Of a DNA stretch of 64,000 nt, positions 11,634 through 22,659 are shown one piece after another. Made by a program: the position numbers and the translations under genes. This DNA is from Gigaspora margarita (lineage: Eukaryota; Glomeromycota; Glomeromycetes; Diversisporales; Gigasporaceae). The stretch is from NCBI GenBank assembly GCA_009809945.1, contig WTPW01000709.1:187419-251418 (forward strand). Direction: 5' to 3'. The notes below the pieces were generated by a model. The model saw only the letters and a program-made list of their open reading frames with translations, had not been told where the DNA came from and searched no databases. How positions within the stretch are numbered: position 1 is the first letter of the stretch; the number at the start of each line of letters is the position of its first letter.

Positions 11634-12240
11634 AGGTTTGCTTCACCAAGGAATGTGAATGCGATTGGAGATCTGAACTAGAGTAACTAGACTTAGTAAC
11701 ATAGATAAGTACCAGTTTTCTAGTTCATTTTTTTTTTATCTGTTGTTTCTTTTCGTTCATTTATACTTTTACTAAAATTGTTTTTTTTGTAGGTCTGCTT
11801 TGCCAAGGAATGTGAACGTGGCTAGAGATCTGAACCAGAATAACTAGACTGGTAATTAGATAAGTACCAGTTTTCTAGTTCATTTTTTCTTGTCTATTGT
11901 TTCTTTTCATTCATTCATACTTCTACTAATGTTTGTTTCTTTTGTAGGTTTGCTTTGCCAAGGTAATATAGATAAGTACCAGTTTTCTAGTATATTTTTC
12001 TTCTGTTATTTCTTTTTGTTCATTCATACTTCTACTAATGTTTGTTTCTTTTTGTAGGATTTGCTTTGCCAAGGAATGTAAACACGGTTAAAGATCTAAA
12101 CCAGAGTAACTAGACTGGTAATATAGATAAGTACCAGTTTTCTAGTTCATTTTTTCTTGTCCATTGTTTTTTCATTCATTCATACTTCTACTAATACTTG
12201 TTTCTTTTATAGGTTTGCTTACTGGAAAATGTGAATGATG

Positions 12241-12889
12241 ATGGCACGTATGTAAATTGGTGAATCAGTCGCTTTAACTTATCTGGTCTTGTGTAACTAA
12301 TAGAGGTTAATGGCATGTTAGATTTGGTGAGTGGTTAATGATTTGTTAGTTAATTTCATGATGAATTGAGAACAAAGGAGGTTTGGGTCGTTATTGAGCA
12401 AAAGTATTGGTATGCTTTATGTAACTGTATCTTAGGGTCAGTGTATGCATTATAGATAATTGATATTCCAATAAAGCAACAAGTTTACTATCGCTTAACA
12501 AGTAGATTATTGCAAATGAAATCTATTATGTACTTAGTTTATCAGCAAAGGGGAAGTTGTTCTTCTTGAAGGGCCTAAAGGCCTTTATTTATAATTTCAA
12601 GAATTATTTTCATCTTATGATTAATACAACCGATATCACTGATACTACCGATGCATAACATCATACTGATATCACCCAAAATATTCTTCTTACTGATTAC
12701 TTATATCTATCACATGCTACAAATACAATCGATTTTTTACTAAATTATCCAAATAGCCAGTCGATCACCCGGGTGACCCACAAGTCAACCCGTCAGGTGA
12801 CCCAGATTACATTTTTTTAAATAGGTCCAATCACTAACCCAGATATAAACACTGCTAAAAATGTTACCAGATATAAATCATATATACGA
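12241..12889. other. Noncoding; fragment of the 11.5-kb repeat
   Basis: Bases 12,755-12,830 (GTGACCCA words, then ATAGGTCCAAT) resemble 11,560-11,630, so a partial copy of that element is present. Nothing else is recognised. Confidence 0.45.
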
Positions 12890-13235
12890 TTAATTAATTA
12901 GTTGACTAATCGATTTCAATTAATCAACTAATATCAATTGGGATTAATCGAATAGTCAACTAATCAATTAATCGAATGGTCAACTAATCGATTAATCGAA
13001 TGGTCAACTAATCGATTAATCGATTAATCAGTTAGTCAAGAAATTGATTAATTGATTAATCGATTAGTCAACTAATCAATTAATCGAATGGTTAACTAAT
13101 CGATTAATCGAATAGTCAACTAATCGATTAATTGATTAATCGAATGGTCAACTAATCGATTAGTTGAATAAAAATTGATTATTTGATTAATCGGATAAGA
13201 TGATCTACTAACTAATCAATTGAAGAATTTTTATT
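12890..13235. repeat. ATCGATTAATCGAATGGTCA tandem array
   Basis: About a dozen degenerate units of CAACTAATCGATTAATCGAA, each largely self-complementary. Same motif family as 9.6-9.75 kb and 34.6-35.0 kb. Confidence 0.85.
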
Positions 13236-13254
13236 GATTGTACCACTAAGGCTA

Positions 13255-13415
13255 ACATTACCTGGCTGCTTCTATGAGTGCCCAGATACGTCCTATCGCA
13301 CCAATACTCTAGAAAGATCAGATGTCCTAATGACAGTACTGCCAAGAATATAGGATTTCTCTTCAAATCCCTTCTACCTAGTATCTATAGTGGGTCAGAT
13401 ATTAATATCCATACT
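13255..13415 (-). repeat. Possible fragment of the second SINE family
   Basis: CTGGCTGCTTCTATGAGTGC then CCAGATACG resembles the 57,310-57,340 part of the SINE at 57.2-57.7 kb. Only this short stretch aligns by eye; no Pol III boxes or duplication are visible. Confidence 0.35.
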
Positions 13416-13792
13416 TAACCATACAAGAAAAAAAAGAGTAACAAAAAAATTTAAAGGAAAAGTAAAAAAAAGTGGAAAAACTTCAAACCCTATATAAAAT
13501 ACCAAGTAATAATGAAACTAAATGATAAAAGGTGAGAGTAATGAAGAAAAAACCTATACTAATAATGGAACTGGCATACATTTTCAAAAGAAAAGAAGAC
13601 AAAAAAAGAAAAGAAAAAAATGAAAAAACTAAAAAAAACTTAATTCTATCCTCAAAAGTTAAAAATTATATAATACTGCACAGAGAAACGCTCTGCCAAA
13701 GTATTATATGTACATAAAAGAAAACTATGCCTAAAAGAACATTCTAGAAAGAAATTTTTATTTGAGATTTCCTCCAAAGTACTTCGCACATG

Positions 13793-14355
13793 TCATTCAT
13801 TTTTATTTCGTAGAAACTGAAAACTACTCGTGACTTGATTCAAATTAGGTAGACGCATTCCTAATTTGGATGGAGTAAACAATGTCAATCTTTTAGAGAG
13901 GGTAAGCTGATTTTCCCACTTTTTGGCAAAAATTTTGAAAAAATCAAAGAGAATATTGGGAGTGCCAAAACTTGCAAAGAGCGTAAGTTTAATACTTTGT
14001 AGAATAATATATTCAACCAAAAGTATGTTTCCATCGAGACTTCCGCAACCTTTGACAAAAAACTTCAGGGTTGTTGCCCTACTACATCTTCTATAGTAAC
14101 AAAGTCTTCTGCCCGAAAAGCCAAACCCACAAGGAGAGTTCTTTTTCATCTCTATTTCAGTTCACCTCATATGCAATCTGAAACTCTTTATCTAAGCCAC
14201 TTCTGATAAAGTTTTTGTTATATATAAATATATTAACTATAAAGTTTTCATAGGTCAGTAGTTTGAAGAAGTTTTGGTCCAGAGGATCGTTAAAAAGAGT
14301 TGATAATTCCCTTATTAGTTTTATTAGTTTTATTAGTTTTATTTTTTTTTTTTTT
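13793..14355 (-). repeat. Unknown repeat block, copy A
   Basis: On the minus strand, 14,149-13,793 gives a 118-residue ORF, and the DNA aligns with 15,326-14,979. Shared words include GGAGAGTTCTTTTTCA / GGAGTTCTCTTTCAACTC, CCCACTTTTTGGCAAAAATT and AAACAATGTCAATCTTTT. The two copies are read best in different frames, so the ORF may not be native. Both blocks lead into a TTTTATTAG microsatellite (14,308-14,345 here). Family not recognised; a retroelement fragment is possible. Confidence 0.55.
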
Positions 14356-14399
14356 TTTATGTTCAACGATCCTGCTTCTTTTTATTATTTGAGAAAGAT

Positions 14400-14978
14400 A
14401 ATACAATGCTGCCACTGATTACTAAAAACTCTATCAAAAAGAAACTCTCCAAGTACAAAGTACCCAAAGTGATCCGCCATAACAACCTTTCATCTCAAGT
14501 CGGAGCCCAAACTTGCTCGAACTTTTGTACAATGTACGCCCAACTATTACCGACATTGGCGTTGTATGCCATATCAGGATCATTTTTTTTCCTTCCTTTA
14601 AAATTTTCCTTCTTCATAAAGGGCATGAAAAAGGGGAAAAGTAAAAAAAAAAACAAAATAGAAAACGAGTAAAAAAAGGAGATATAAAGGGGAAAAAGAA
14701 AAAACAAAAGAAAAGAAAGAAGACGACAAAAAGAAAAAACAAAAGAGAAAAAGAAAAAACAATCTAGATAATAGTATAATCAAAGCCTATACTATGCTCG
14801 TAAAAATTATACAGTATTAAACAAGATCTCAGTACTTTATCTAAAGTGAAAAACTGTAAGGAGAAAAACTATACTAAGAGGTCGAGATACCCAATCAAAA
14901 TTTTTCGAAAAAACCCTCCGTAGACGTCCATCAATCCTTGTGATACACGTGAACACATTGGCAGCTTGTTGTGATCTC
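14400..14978. other. Noncoding; purine-rich low-complexity patch
   Basis: Bases 14,630-14,770 are almost pure A/G (GAAAAAGAAAAAACAAAAG type). A short ORF at 14,406-14,672 runs into it and shows no known motif. Confidence 0.45.
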
Positions 14979-15540
14979 TCATGACTTCATGTGACTTGAA
15001 TTTCCATTCCGGGATGGGTAAACAATGTCAATCTTTTGGAGGGGTACGCCAAAATTCTCACTTTTTGGTAAAAATTTTGCGAAAAGCTGTATGGGAGGCT
15101 GAGAAACCAACGTAAAGAGAGTGTGAGAGTTTGCAAAGTGTAGAATAGTATAGAAAACCAGGAGCTTGCTTCCACTAGTGCTTCTGCAAATTCTTGACAT
15201 GTACTTCCGGTATTTACCAACTACTAGTTCAATAGTTCTGTAGACTTCTACCGGGGAGCCAAAAACCCAAAGGGAGTTCTCTTTCAACTCTATTTCATAT
15301 CTCCAAATAGTCCGAAGACTCATCAAGCTTAAAACTACTAGTCCTAGTTGCTACGAGAGAAGTTTTGTGTATTATTTTCTATACTAACTAAAAACTTGGT
15401 TGCAGGTCCATTCGGTGATTGTTGGTTTGAGGGATCATTGGAAAGAGTTGTTTTTTTTATTAGTTTTATTAGTTTTATTAGTTTTATTCATTTTACTAGT
15501 TTTATTAGTTTTATGAGTTTTACTAAAGATATATAAGCTC
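14979..15540 (-). repeat. Unknown repeat block, copy B
   Basis: Second copy of the 13.8-14.4 kb block. The minus strand has a 115-residue ORF (15,326-14,979) ending in a region with KIDIVYPSRNGN. GGATCATTGGAAAGAGTTG at about 15,430 aligns with GGATCGTTAAAAAGAGTTG at about 14,283, followed by the TTTTATTAG microsatellite (15,446-15,520). It then passes directly into the Ty3 LTR, so it may be LTR sequence or an older neighbour. Confidence 0.55.
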
Positions 15541-18055
15541 TAGTCTTTCTGCCTTCCAGCACAATAGACTCAGATTCACCTTCTTCTCCTCTAACCTTTA
15601 CAAATAAATATCCTTTCTATATTATATTATACTAGCACCAACCTGTGTCTTCGCTATGGGAATCTTGTATTAAACTTAAAAATCTGTAAATTCACATTAT
15701 ATAATATTCTTTAATCTGTATTGATTATTACAAAAAAGTCTGTTACAATTTTACATGATACATAATACGTGATTGAGGTAATTTCTATCATAAATTACTG
15801 TAGAAATTCTGTTAAAGGTCACTTCACTATTTAGTGACACAGTATGTAGTTAAAAATTTTGTTAGTGACTATAAAAAAAATTGTTACAAACTTTACTTAT
15901 TATTCCAGTTGTATCCATCTTGTAATTATGAATATGCTAATGCGGTTTATATTAGTAATAATAAAAGTGAATTTGTTTGTATTAGAATTATCACAAATAC
16001 TATTATGAATTACTATAAAAAATTCTGTTACAAACTTACTTGACAGAGAATATGTTTTAAGGTTGAAATTATTGTGGCTTCTAACAAGAATTTCTGTAAA
16101 AAATTCTCATACAAAATTTGCTCATTATATTAATTATTACAGTGTTAAATTAGTCATGCTGAAATTATTATAGTTTCAATCAAGAGTTACTTTTATAAAC
16201 CTTACCATTTTGGCAATACACAGTATGTGGCCTTAGAATAATAGTAAAAAAAATTCTGTTACAAACCTATCTGATGCATAATACACATAAAAGTTGGGCA
16301 TTTAACGGAAATCTTAATTTCCCATAATTGTTCCTATTTTTGATTCTTTGCTATGCAAAATAAAGAATTAATCTTGCATAATTAGTAGATATTAACATTA
16401 TTCTATTAATTTACTATAAATTAAAAAATATATATATATGACCAACCAACCTAAGTTTTCAAATTCCATGTAATGCAAACTGAAAAATTAAGTTTGCATG
16501 ACCTATAGTTTGCATTGAAATAATTATTTTTTTGTGAAGAATTCTAGTTTGCATTTGCTTTTTATCGTAAGTCACTGTTACAGATCTTCTATTCTAGCAA
16601 TACTCAATATGTACTCATTAATATTTCAATACAAGGTACACATAATGAACGAAAGTCAATTTTTAAAAAATGATATAAATAAGAATTTTGGTCATTTCCG
16701 TATTCTTGATTCTCACATTTCAATTTTCATGCATTGATTACTATGATTATATACGTTATCAATTATGATTATTTCAATAAGTCAGCGATAATCACTAATC
16801 TTGTAAAGTTAGTATTATAAATGCTAATTAATCAATTTATTCAAAAATTACAATAGATAATGATGCAATGATAATAAATACAATTTCGATAAAAGCTAGT
16901 GCACAGATCCAAAATTTCTACAGTACCGCAATAATCATGGGAATGATTAATAATTACTTGAATGTTATAATAATTATGTGATATGTAATCATAGTACATA
17001 TTTCTATTATTTTGTTCACGTTCAAGTCACATTTTTCGAATACGACCAATTAAAAGTATTAAAGCGAACAGAATTGAAGTATAAAGAAAACAATCAATCA
17101 AAGATGTTAAAGTGAGCAGATAGAAGAAATATATTACTGTTATTTTTCTCTATACTTCAATCTTGGATCTATTCGCTCTAACATTTTTTGTTCCATATAT
17201 TTCAACCCTGGGTCTGTTCGCTTAAAATTTTTGATTAGTCATAACATGAGAAGTTTAACAGAATTATATCATGATCTATAGATTATTAATTAAATTATCT
17301 CATGATCATTATGACAATAATGCAAATGATCAGGAATACTGTAATGATCACGGGAATTATGTAATTTTTACAAATTTTTCTATGTTCAGGTCACATTTTT
17401 CGGTTACAATCAATCAAAAGTGTTAAAATGAACAGACCCAGAAAAAATAAACACACCCAAAATAAGAGGATAGAGTGAGAGAAAAAAATAAATAAACTTG
17501 AATTCTAGTGGCATACAGGATATGTTTATTAATACATTTTTTATTACTGTTATTTTTCTCTATATTTCAATCCAGAATTCGTTTATTCTAACATTTTCTT
17601 TTCTTTATATTTAAACCTGATTAGTCATATCTGAAAAATGTGACCCGAATGTGGGAAGTTAACAGAATTATGCCACAATTGATTTGATAAACAATTAACA
17701 ATGACAATATGCAAATGATCAAAATGCTGCAATGATCACGGAAATGCCATAATGATCACAGAAATTCTGTAATTTTTGCTAATATTCCCATGCTCAGGTC
17801 ACATTTTTTGTTTATGACCAATCAAAAGTGTTAATGCTAACAGACCCAGAATTGAAGTATAGAGATTATTATTAATAAAATATATCTTATTCCAATAAAT
17901 ATTATCTTGCTCTTTGATAAATATATACTGAACTGCTCTAGTGAAGTGATATTCCACTTGCATACTACTTTATATCTTCTCTGACCCTTATAAGATCCCT
18001 ATTACTGTGTGTTGTATTGCAAGTATTATATAGAAAGCTATAGTCACTTGTAACA
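15541..18055 (+). mobile_element. Ty3 5' LTR, split by a Helitron-like insertion
   Basis: Bases 15,545-15,631 match 40,815-40,905 (TTTCTGCCTTCC, CACAATAGACTCAG, TATCCTTTCTATATTATATT). Bases 17,866-18,054 match 40,910-41,097 (ATATCTTATTCCAATAAATA, GTGTGTTGTATTGCAA, TATAGTCACTTGTAA). The two halves are contiguous at 40.8-41.1 kb, so 15,632-17,865 is a later insertion. The true 5' end of the LTR is uncertain; the microsatellite at 15.45-15.52 kb may belong to it, since 28,160-28,310 shows the same passage. Confidence 0.75.
15632..17865 (-). mobile_element. 2.2-kb Helitron-like element (non-autonomous or decayed)
   Basis: Read on the minus strand it starts TCTCTATACTTC and ends AGCGAAGACACAGGTTGGTG then CTAG. 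This fits Helitron ends: 5' TC, a GCGAAG-containing 3' region and CTRR, inserted between A and T without target duplication. Flanks are A at 15,631 and T at 17,866, and they rejoin to match the uninterrupted LTR copy. Extra copies of the TCTCTATACTTCAAT end occur inside, in both orientations, near 17,085, 17,150 and 17,560. No Rep/helicase coding sequence is seen. Confidence 0.8.
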
Positions 18056-18172
18056 TTTTAGTACCTTCTGGCAGAAATCATTAAAAACAGTCAGAACTTT
18101 TAGAACCTCTTCTCTTCTGCAAGGATATTTCTCTTCTCTTCCCCCTCCTCTTATTAAAGTGATTATTTTTGG

Positions 18173-18316
18173 TTTTCCTGTCGAATTGAAAAAGATTCAT
18201 TCAGAAGGGCATATTTGAAGCCTCTTGCTTTTGTAGCACTAGTATTTTCCTGTCAAATTGAAAAAGATTTGTTTAGAAGAGCATACTCGAAGCCTCTGCT
18301 TTTGTAGCACTTTTAT
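18173..18316 (+). repeat. 72-bp tandem duplication in the Ty3 leader
   Basis: Two copies beginning TTTTCCTGTCRAATTGAAAA (18,173 and 18,245) and ending TTTTGTAGCAC, about 90% alike. They lie between the LTR and the first coding remnant. Confidence 0.85.
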
Positions 18317-18589
18317 TGTTTAGTTATTTGTATTAGTTATTTTCTTTTAGACCCAGATTGAAAGTTTTTTACCTTTTTAGTATATTCTAGACATCTTAGT
18401 ATCTAATCTTTTTCTCTTTTTTCTTAAGTTAAAATTCAAATTGTTTACCTCTTAGATCTTTTATATAAGTAGAGCTTATCAAATTCATTTAGCATAAATT
18501 CTTGCAACTGAAGTTCTACAAATTACCTATCCAGATTTATCTTGCTCTATTTGCTTCCCACCTACTATCTACTATTGACAATTTTGCAC

Positions 18590-19770
18590 TTTTGGAACAG
18601 AATACCAATCTGCTTATTTTGCTAACTGATATACTCAACAAACTATTGGAGCACACTTTGAACTTTGCCAACTTCGAATAGATTATAATACTGCTAGAGC
18701 TACTGCAAGAAATATTGTTTTTAGCTGCAGATATAGTAATCCTAACCTAAACCCTTTTGAAATCATCTCTGCTCTTCTTCACCATTATACTCACTTTATC
18801 CTTCTTTCTACCTTATCTACACTTTTGAAGTTACTACCTTTGACCTTTATATTGAAGGGCCTATTCAAGCCACACCTCTTCTTCAAACTCATACTGATAA
18901 TTCTCTTAAAATCTTATTTTTAGCCCTGTTCTACAAGAAAACAATGAGCACTTTGAATTTAGTATCTCATCTTGCCCACGATCTATACTTACTTTATTAC
19001 TAGAAGATTTAGACAACCCAGAAAATTTTGCTAGACCTTCTTAATCTCCTTCCTTACTTTCTTATGATGAAGACACTACACAAATCCAATTTTCTCCTCG
19101 TCTCCTACTCCTTCTTCCTCTTTTACTACTATCCATCTTGATCAACCCTTCTCTCACCCTCAAACTCCTACTTCTAATCCAAATCAATTCTACCAATTCT
19201 TTAGAAATCTTAACCCTCTTTCCCGAATTATTCAAACTACTACTGCTTCTGTACCACCAGTTGTAAATGAACTTTACCAAACTAATCTAACTCCCAATAC
19301 TACCATTCTAAATATATCTCCTTTATACTGTCAACTACCTCATCTCTTTATTTCTTAACCTGCTCCTACTAACTAACAAATAATTGAAGTAACCCAAGTA
19401 ACTCCTCCACAACCAAATGTATTAAAAAAGCCTAACCTTCCAACCCACCAAACTCCTAATACTACTCCTCTTGATCCACCCCCTTCTTGAGTTCAACATC
19501 AAATCTATCTTCCACAAATCGAGGTTGTTGAACCTCATATAGTTGGAGCCTATCCTAACCTAACTGTTATTGAACCTGAAGCCTTAGAAGAAGTAAATTT
19601 AAAAGTAAAATTACAAGAACAAGAAGACCTCAATGAAGAACTAATAGAAGAATCTAACCAAGAAGAATTAGTTGAAACCGAAGAGAACCTGAAGAACTTG
19701 ACCAAGAAGAACTCAAATTTTCAGATCCAGAATCAGATGCTACTGTAGAAGACCAAGAACTTGAAAAAAT
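18590..19770 (+). pseudogene. Ty3 upstream coding remnant (N-terminal gag region or separate ORF)
   Basis: Bases 18,590-18,850 read as ~85 residues with one TGA at a probable Trp position (contains TARATARNIVFSCRYSNPN). Bases about 19,490-19,690 encode an acidic Glu-rich stretch (LKVKLQEQEDLNEELIEE) followed by a frame change. No known domain is recognised, and the frame differs from gag. Position between LTR and gag, together with Q/E/P-rich composition, suggests a disordered N-terminal extension of Gag, but this is inference. Confidence 0.5.
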
Positions 19771-20810
19771 ATGGCCAATAATGCTTTAAATGCTACTGCT
19801 AATGCTATAAATGTTCTTGTCCAAGCTATGGAACGAGGTAGTGAAAAATCTCTTCTTAAAATTGATTTTTACTATAGTAATAGAACTTAGGACCCTGTAA
19901 CCTGGATAGAAGAATTCAAATGTGCTACTAGAGCCAACTACTGGAGTGCTACTTGCCAATTAGAACTTGCTTGTACTTATATGAAGAACAATGTTCAAGA
20001 ATAGCTCACTAGTCTTGATGAACTACCAACTAATTTTCATGATAACAATCATGGGAATGATAATGTTGTTAGTTTTACTTATATTTTCAAAGAAAAATTT
20101 AGTACCACCAAACAGAAAGCCACTTGGCAAAAACAACTCTTCAAAATTAAACAAGGCACAGATACTGTTGATACTTACATTAGCCACTTTAAATGATTTA
20201 GGAGATGAGTGGACCTAAGAAAAGTTTTTCCTGCTTTAGTTATGATTCTATTATTTATTCAAGGACTGTGCCTAGAATATACTATGTCCAAGCTGCTGAA
20301 CCAGAAACTTTGGATAATGCTATTGCTAGAGCACACAAATAGAAAACTGAACAGATAATAACCTCTGACCATAATGCAAATAATACTAACAAAGCTATAG
20401 AGCGCCTTACCAAACAAATTGCCAAGCTTAGTATCAATCTTGCTAAAAAACAAGCCACCTCTACTCCTATTTCTGCCTATTACTCTGACCAAAATAAAGA
20501 CCAATTCCAATAAGGAGCCACCAATGCCACTTGTTATTATTGTGGACAAAAAGGACATTTTATCTGGAATTGTCATTCATGCTTCCAGGATAACAAAAGG
20601 AACAGCCAAGGATACCAATCCCAAGGCCAGAGTAATAATTACTCCCCTAGGAACAACTAGTCATATGATAGATCCAGATCTCACAACTAAAGAAGATCCA
20701 GGAACTAAAACTATAATAATAATCACTCTGGATATGTCCAATCCTGAAGCCAAAGTCAGTCATATAATAGATATAGAAATAATCAAAACTATCAATCTCT
20801 AACCGATCTA
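19771..20810 (+). pseudogene. gag: Ty3/gypsy gag (capsid plus CCHC nucleocapsid), broken
   Basis: The start is the ATG at 19,771 (MANNALNATANAINV). A retrotransposon Gag capsid core follows: DPVTWIEEFKCAT near 19,890 and FTYIFKEKFSTTKQKATW near 20,075-20,130, then DTVDTYISHFK. In-frame TAG/TGA codons interrupt it at Gln or Trp/Arg positions, and a frameshift lies near 20,220-20,280. The nucleocapsid zinc knuckle CX2CX4HX4C (CYYCGQKGHFIWNC) is at 20,532-20,573. It is followed by a Ser/Arg/Asn/Gln-rich tail to about 20,800 with more stops. Gag would form the particle and bind element RNA. The copy is dead. Confidence 0.85.
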
Positions 20811-21029
20811 GATCCAGAAATCACTCTTCTACTCCTTACCCTCATGATGTATATACTATCGATACTGCCAATGACTATACTTATAAGCAGTTTGAACTTT
20901 TCTTGTCAATAAATCTATACATACTGCCCTTGCTAGTTATTTGACCAAAGAATCCAAAACAACTCAGATCCAGACCCCAACCTATACCACTCCTATTAAA
21001 TGTAATATAAAACCACAAGAAAAGCCTAC

Positions 21030-21299
21030 TACCATGCTGTAATTGATAGTAGTGCTGCTATCAGTATGATCTCTCACCAAGTTGTAAAAGAACTTGGACT
21101 AAAAATTGAAGCTCCTTCTACTAGCCTTATTGTCTCTGCTACTGGATCCTCAGTTCACCCTCTTGGAATTATTAAAGGTTTACTTATAGAAATTGAAAGA
21201 ACTACTATCTCTTTAGATGTTGAAGTTATAAATGCTGCTTCTTATTTATTACTTTTAGGTAATAACTGGTCACAGAAAGTAGATGCAAGCTACAATTAG
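21030..21299 (+). pseudogene. Ty3 retropepsin-type aspartic protease
   Basis: Reads AVIDSSAAISMISHQVVKEL from 21,036, an active-site region where the usual DSGA is DSSA, then SATGSSVHPLGI (flap area) and YLLLLGNNW, equivalent to the I-L-G-x-D-W end motif of Ty3 proteases. Same frame (frame 3 of the plus strand) as the gag zinc knuckle, stopping with TAG at 21,297. The Gly-to-Ser change next to the catalytic Asp would probably reduce activity. It would process Gag-Pol. Confidence 0.8.
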
Positions 21300-21678
21300 A
21301 AAAACAAAGCTTATACCCTCCACTAGAATAAGAAAAAGATTCATGTACCTACCATCTATGAAAATAACCAACCTCTACCTACCCAATCTACTCTGACAGA
21401 TGAAAAGAATTTGAAAAAATTTGAACAAGAATATCTTAGTCCAAAAGATACTTATATGGCAGATACAGAACAAGATACTTGAACCACTGTTACTCATAGA
21501 CCCAGACCCAGTGCATCCTTCTTCAACCAAAAATGTGGATGCTGCTACTCCTATAACCATCTCTATGCTGACTGCCCCAACAATGAATGCTATTGCTGCT
21601 GTCACTATGAACATCTTGCTTCCCATTGTTCTAGGCAGGCCCTAAACAAAATATCTGTAAAACTTGTTCCCAGCCAGG

Positions 21679-22475
21679 TAGGGTGAATGGCACAGAGGTC
21701 ATTGGCATGCCAACATGGCATACCATTTATATATATTCCAAAATATTTCGAATAGAAAGTGAATTTCGAGTAGGATTAAGAGAAAATTTGAGGGAGGTTC
21801 TAGAATATTCCGAATGGTAACACAACACATATATCATATTTTCTCCAAAATAAGCTACCTTTGAAAATAAGCTACATACCCTCTTTTGGTCAAAAAACTC
21901 CAAACCGTCTTTAACCCGAAAATAAGCTACCCCACGATCGACAATAGTCGCTACATAGTAAAGTTCAAATTTTTCTATGTAAATCGATTAATGTCGCTTA
22001 AGTAAACTTATTTAGAAGATCAAAATACACATACTTTAAAATGTTTGTCAAGATTAGAGAACTTTTTATTATTTGACTTTTGAATTTTACGTTTAGCGAA
22101 AAAATTAAAATTTTTTAAAAAAATATATTCGATAAACATAAAAATTAAAAGTTAAATAATAAAAATTTCTCTAATATTGATAAAAATTTTAGTATAAGTG
22201 TATTTTGACCTTCCAAATAAGTTTATTTAAGCAATATTAATCGATTTACTTAGTAAATTTTGGACTTTACTATGTAGCAACTTTCTGCAATTAGCCAAAA
22301 GTTGATTTTACCCAAAAATAAGCTACCCGGAAAATATGGTATTATAATTAACCAATCAAAATAAATATATTTATCATGTGGTTTAAAGGCATGCCACCTG
22401 GCATGCCTGGTATGAGCTTTAGCAAATGGCATGCCATCTGGCATGCAAAATTTTTTAGCTATGCCACACACCCTA
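21679..22475. mobile_element. 797-bp hAT-like MITE inside the zinc-knuckle cluster
   Basis: Starts TAGGGTGAATGGCA and ends with the imperfect complement of TAGGGTGTGTGGCATAG. The flanking 8-bp duplication is CAGCCAGG / TAGCCAGG (21,671-21,678 and 22,476-22,483, one mismatch). Subterminal GGCATGCC words repeat at both ends, as in the element at 56,187. TAGGG ends plus 8-bp duplications fit hAT. It contains a nested TA-flanked element. Confidence 0.85.
21834..22339. mobile_element. 506-bp ATAAGC-type TIR element, nested
   Basis: Ends TCATATTTTC and complement of GAAAATATGG, TA on each side. AAAATAAGCTACC words lie inside the ends. Its interior (ATCGACAATAGTCGCTACAT, AGTAAAGTT) matches the element at 30,864-31,374. 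The interior is a ~220-bp-arm inverted repeat. It sits inside the hAT-like MITE and is therefore younger. Confidence 0.85.
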
Positions 22476-22659
22476 TAGCCAGGACATTTATATAAGGACT
22501 GCCCAGAAAACTGATGCTTTCAATGTGGACAATATGGACATATTGGAGCCATTTGTTCTCAAATGACACAGAAATTAGAAAACCAAAGATTTGAATATAG
22601 TTGTAATTCTCAGGAAGTAAAGGCTCAACGCCTCTCTCATTTTACACATCTACGCACCT

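Larger units (their letters stand above)
10020..12240 (+). repeat. ~155-bp satellite with intron-like units, split by an insertion
   Basis: Units lie at about 10,020-10,333 and 11,634-12,240, separated by a TIR element. A typical unit starts GTTTGCTTTGCCAAGG, has GTAATATAGATAAGTACCAG in the middle and ends CTTCTACTAATG then TTTCTTTTGTAG. The ending resembles a fungal branch site (CTACTAAT), pyrimidine tract and TAG acceptor, and GTAATA could serve as a donor. Every frame through the would-be exon has a stop, so coding is unlikely. One unit (11,947-12,057) is internally deleted. Confidence 0.8.
21534..22556 (+). pseudogene. Cluster of four CCHC zinc knuckles between protease and RT
   Basis: Four CX2CX4HX4C knuckles follow the protease: CGCCYSYNHLYADC (21,534-21,575), CYCCCHYEHLASHC (21,588-21,629), CKTCSQPG + HLYKDC (21,656-21,678 joined to 22,484-22,502) and CFQCGQYGHIGAIC (22,515-22,556). 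A frameshift lies near 21,650, and a TGA separates the last two. The third knuckle is cut by a hAT-like element; deleting that insertion and one target copy rejoins it in frame with the fourth. Ty3 elements normally carry one or two knuckles in Gag, so a second cluster after the protease is unusual. Nucleic-acid binding is the likely role. Confidence 0.8.

Noticed and set aside
14495..14783. Phe/Leu-rich minus-strand ORFs (possible membrane proteins)
   Set aside because: They arise from an almost pure A/G tract and show no signal peptide pattern beyond composition.
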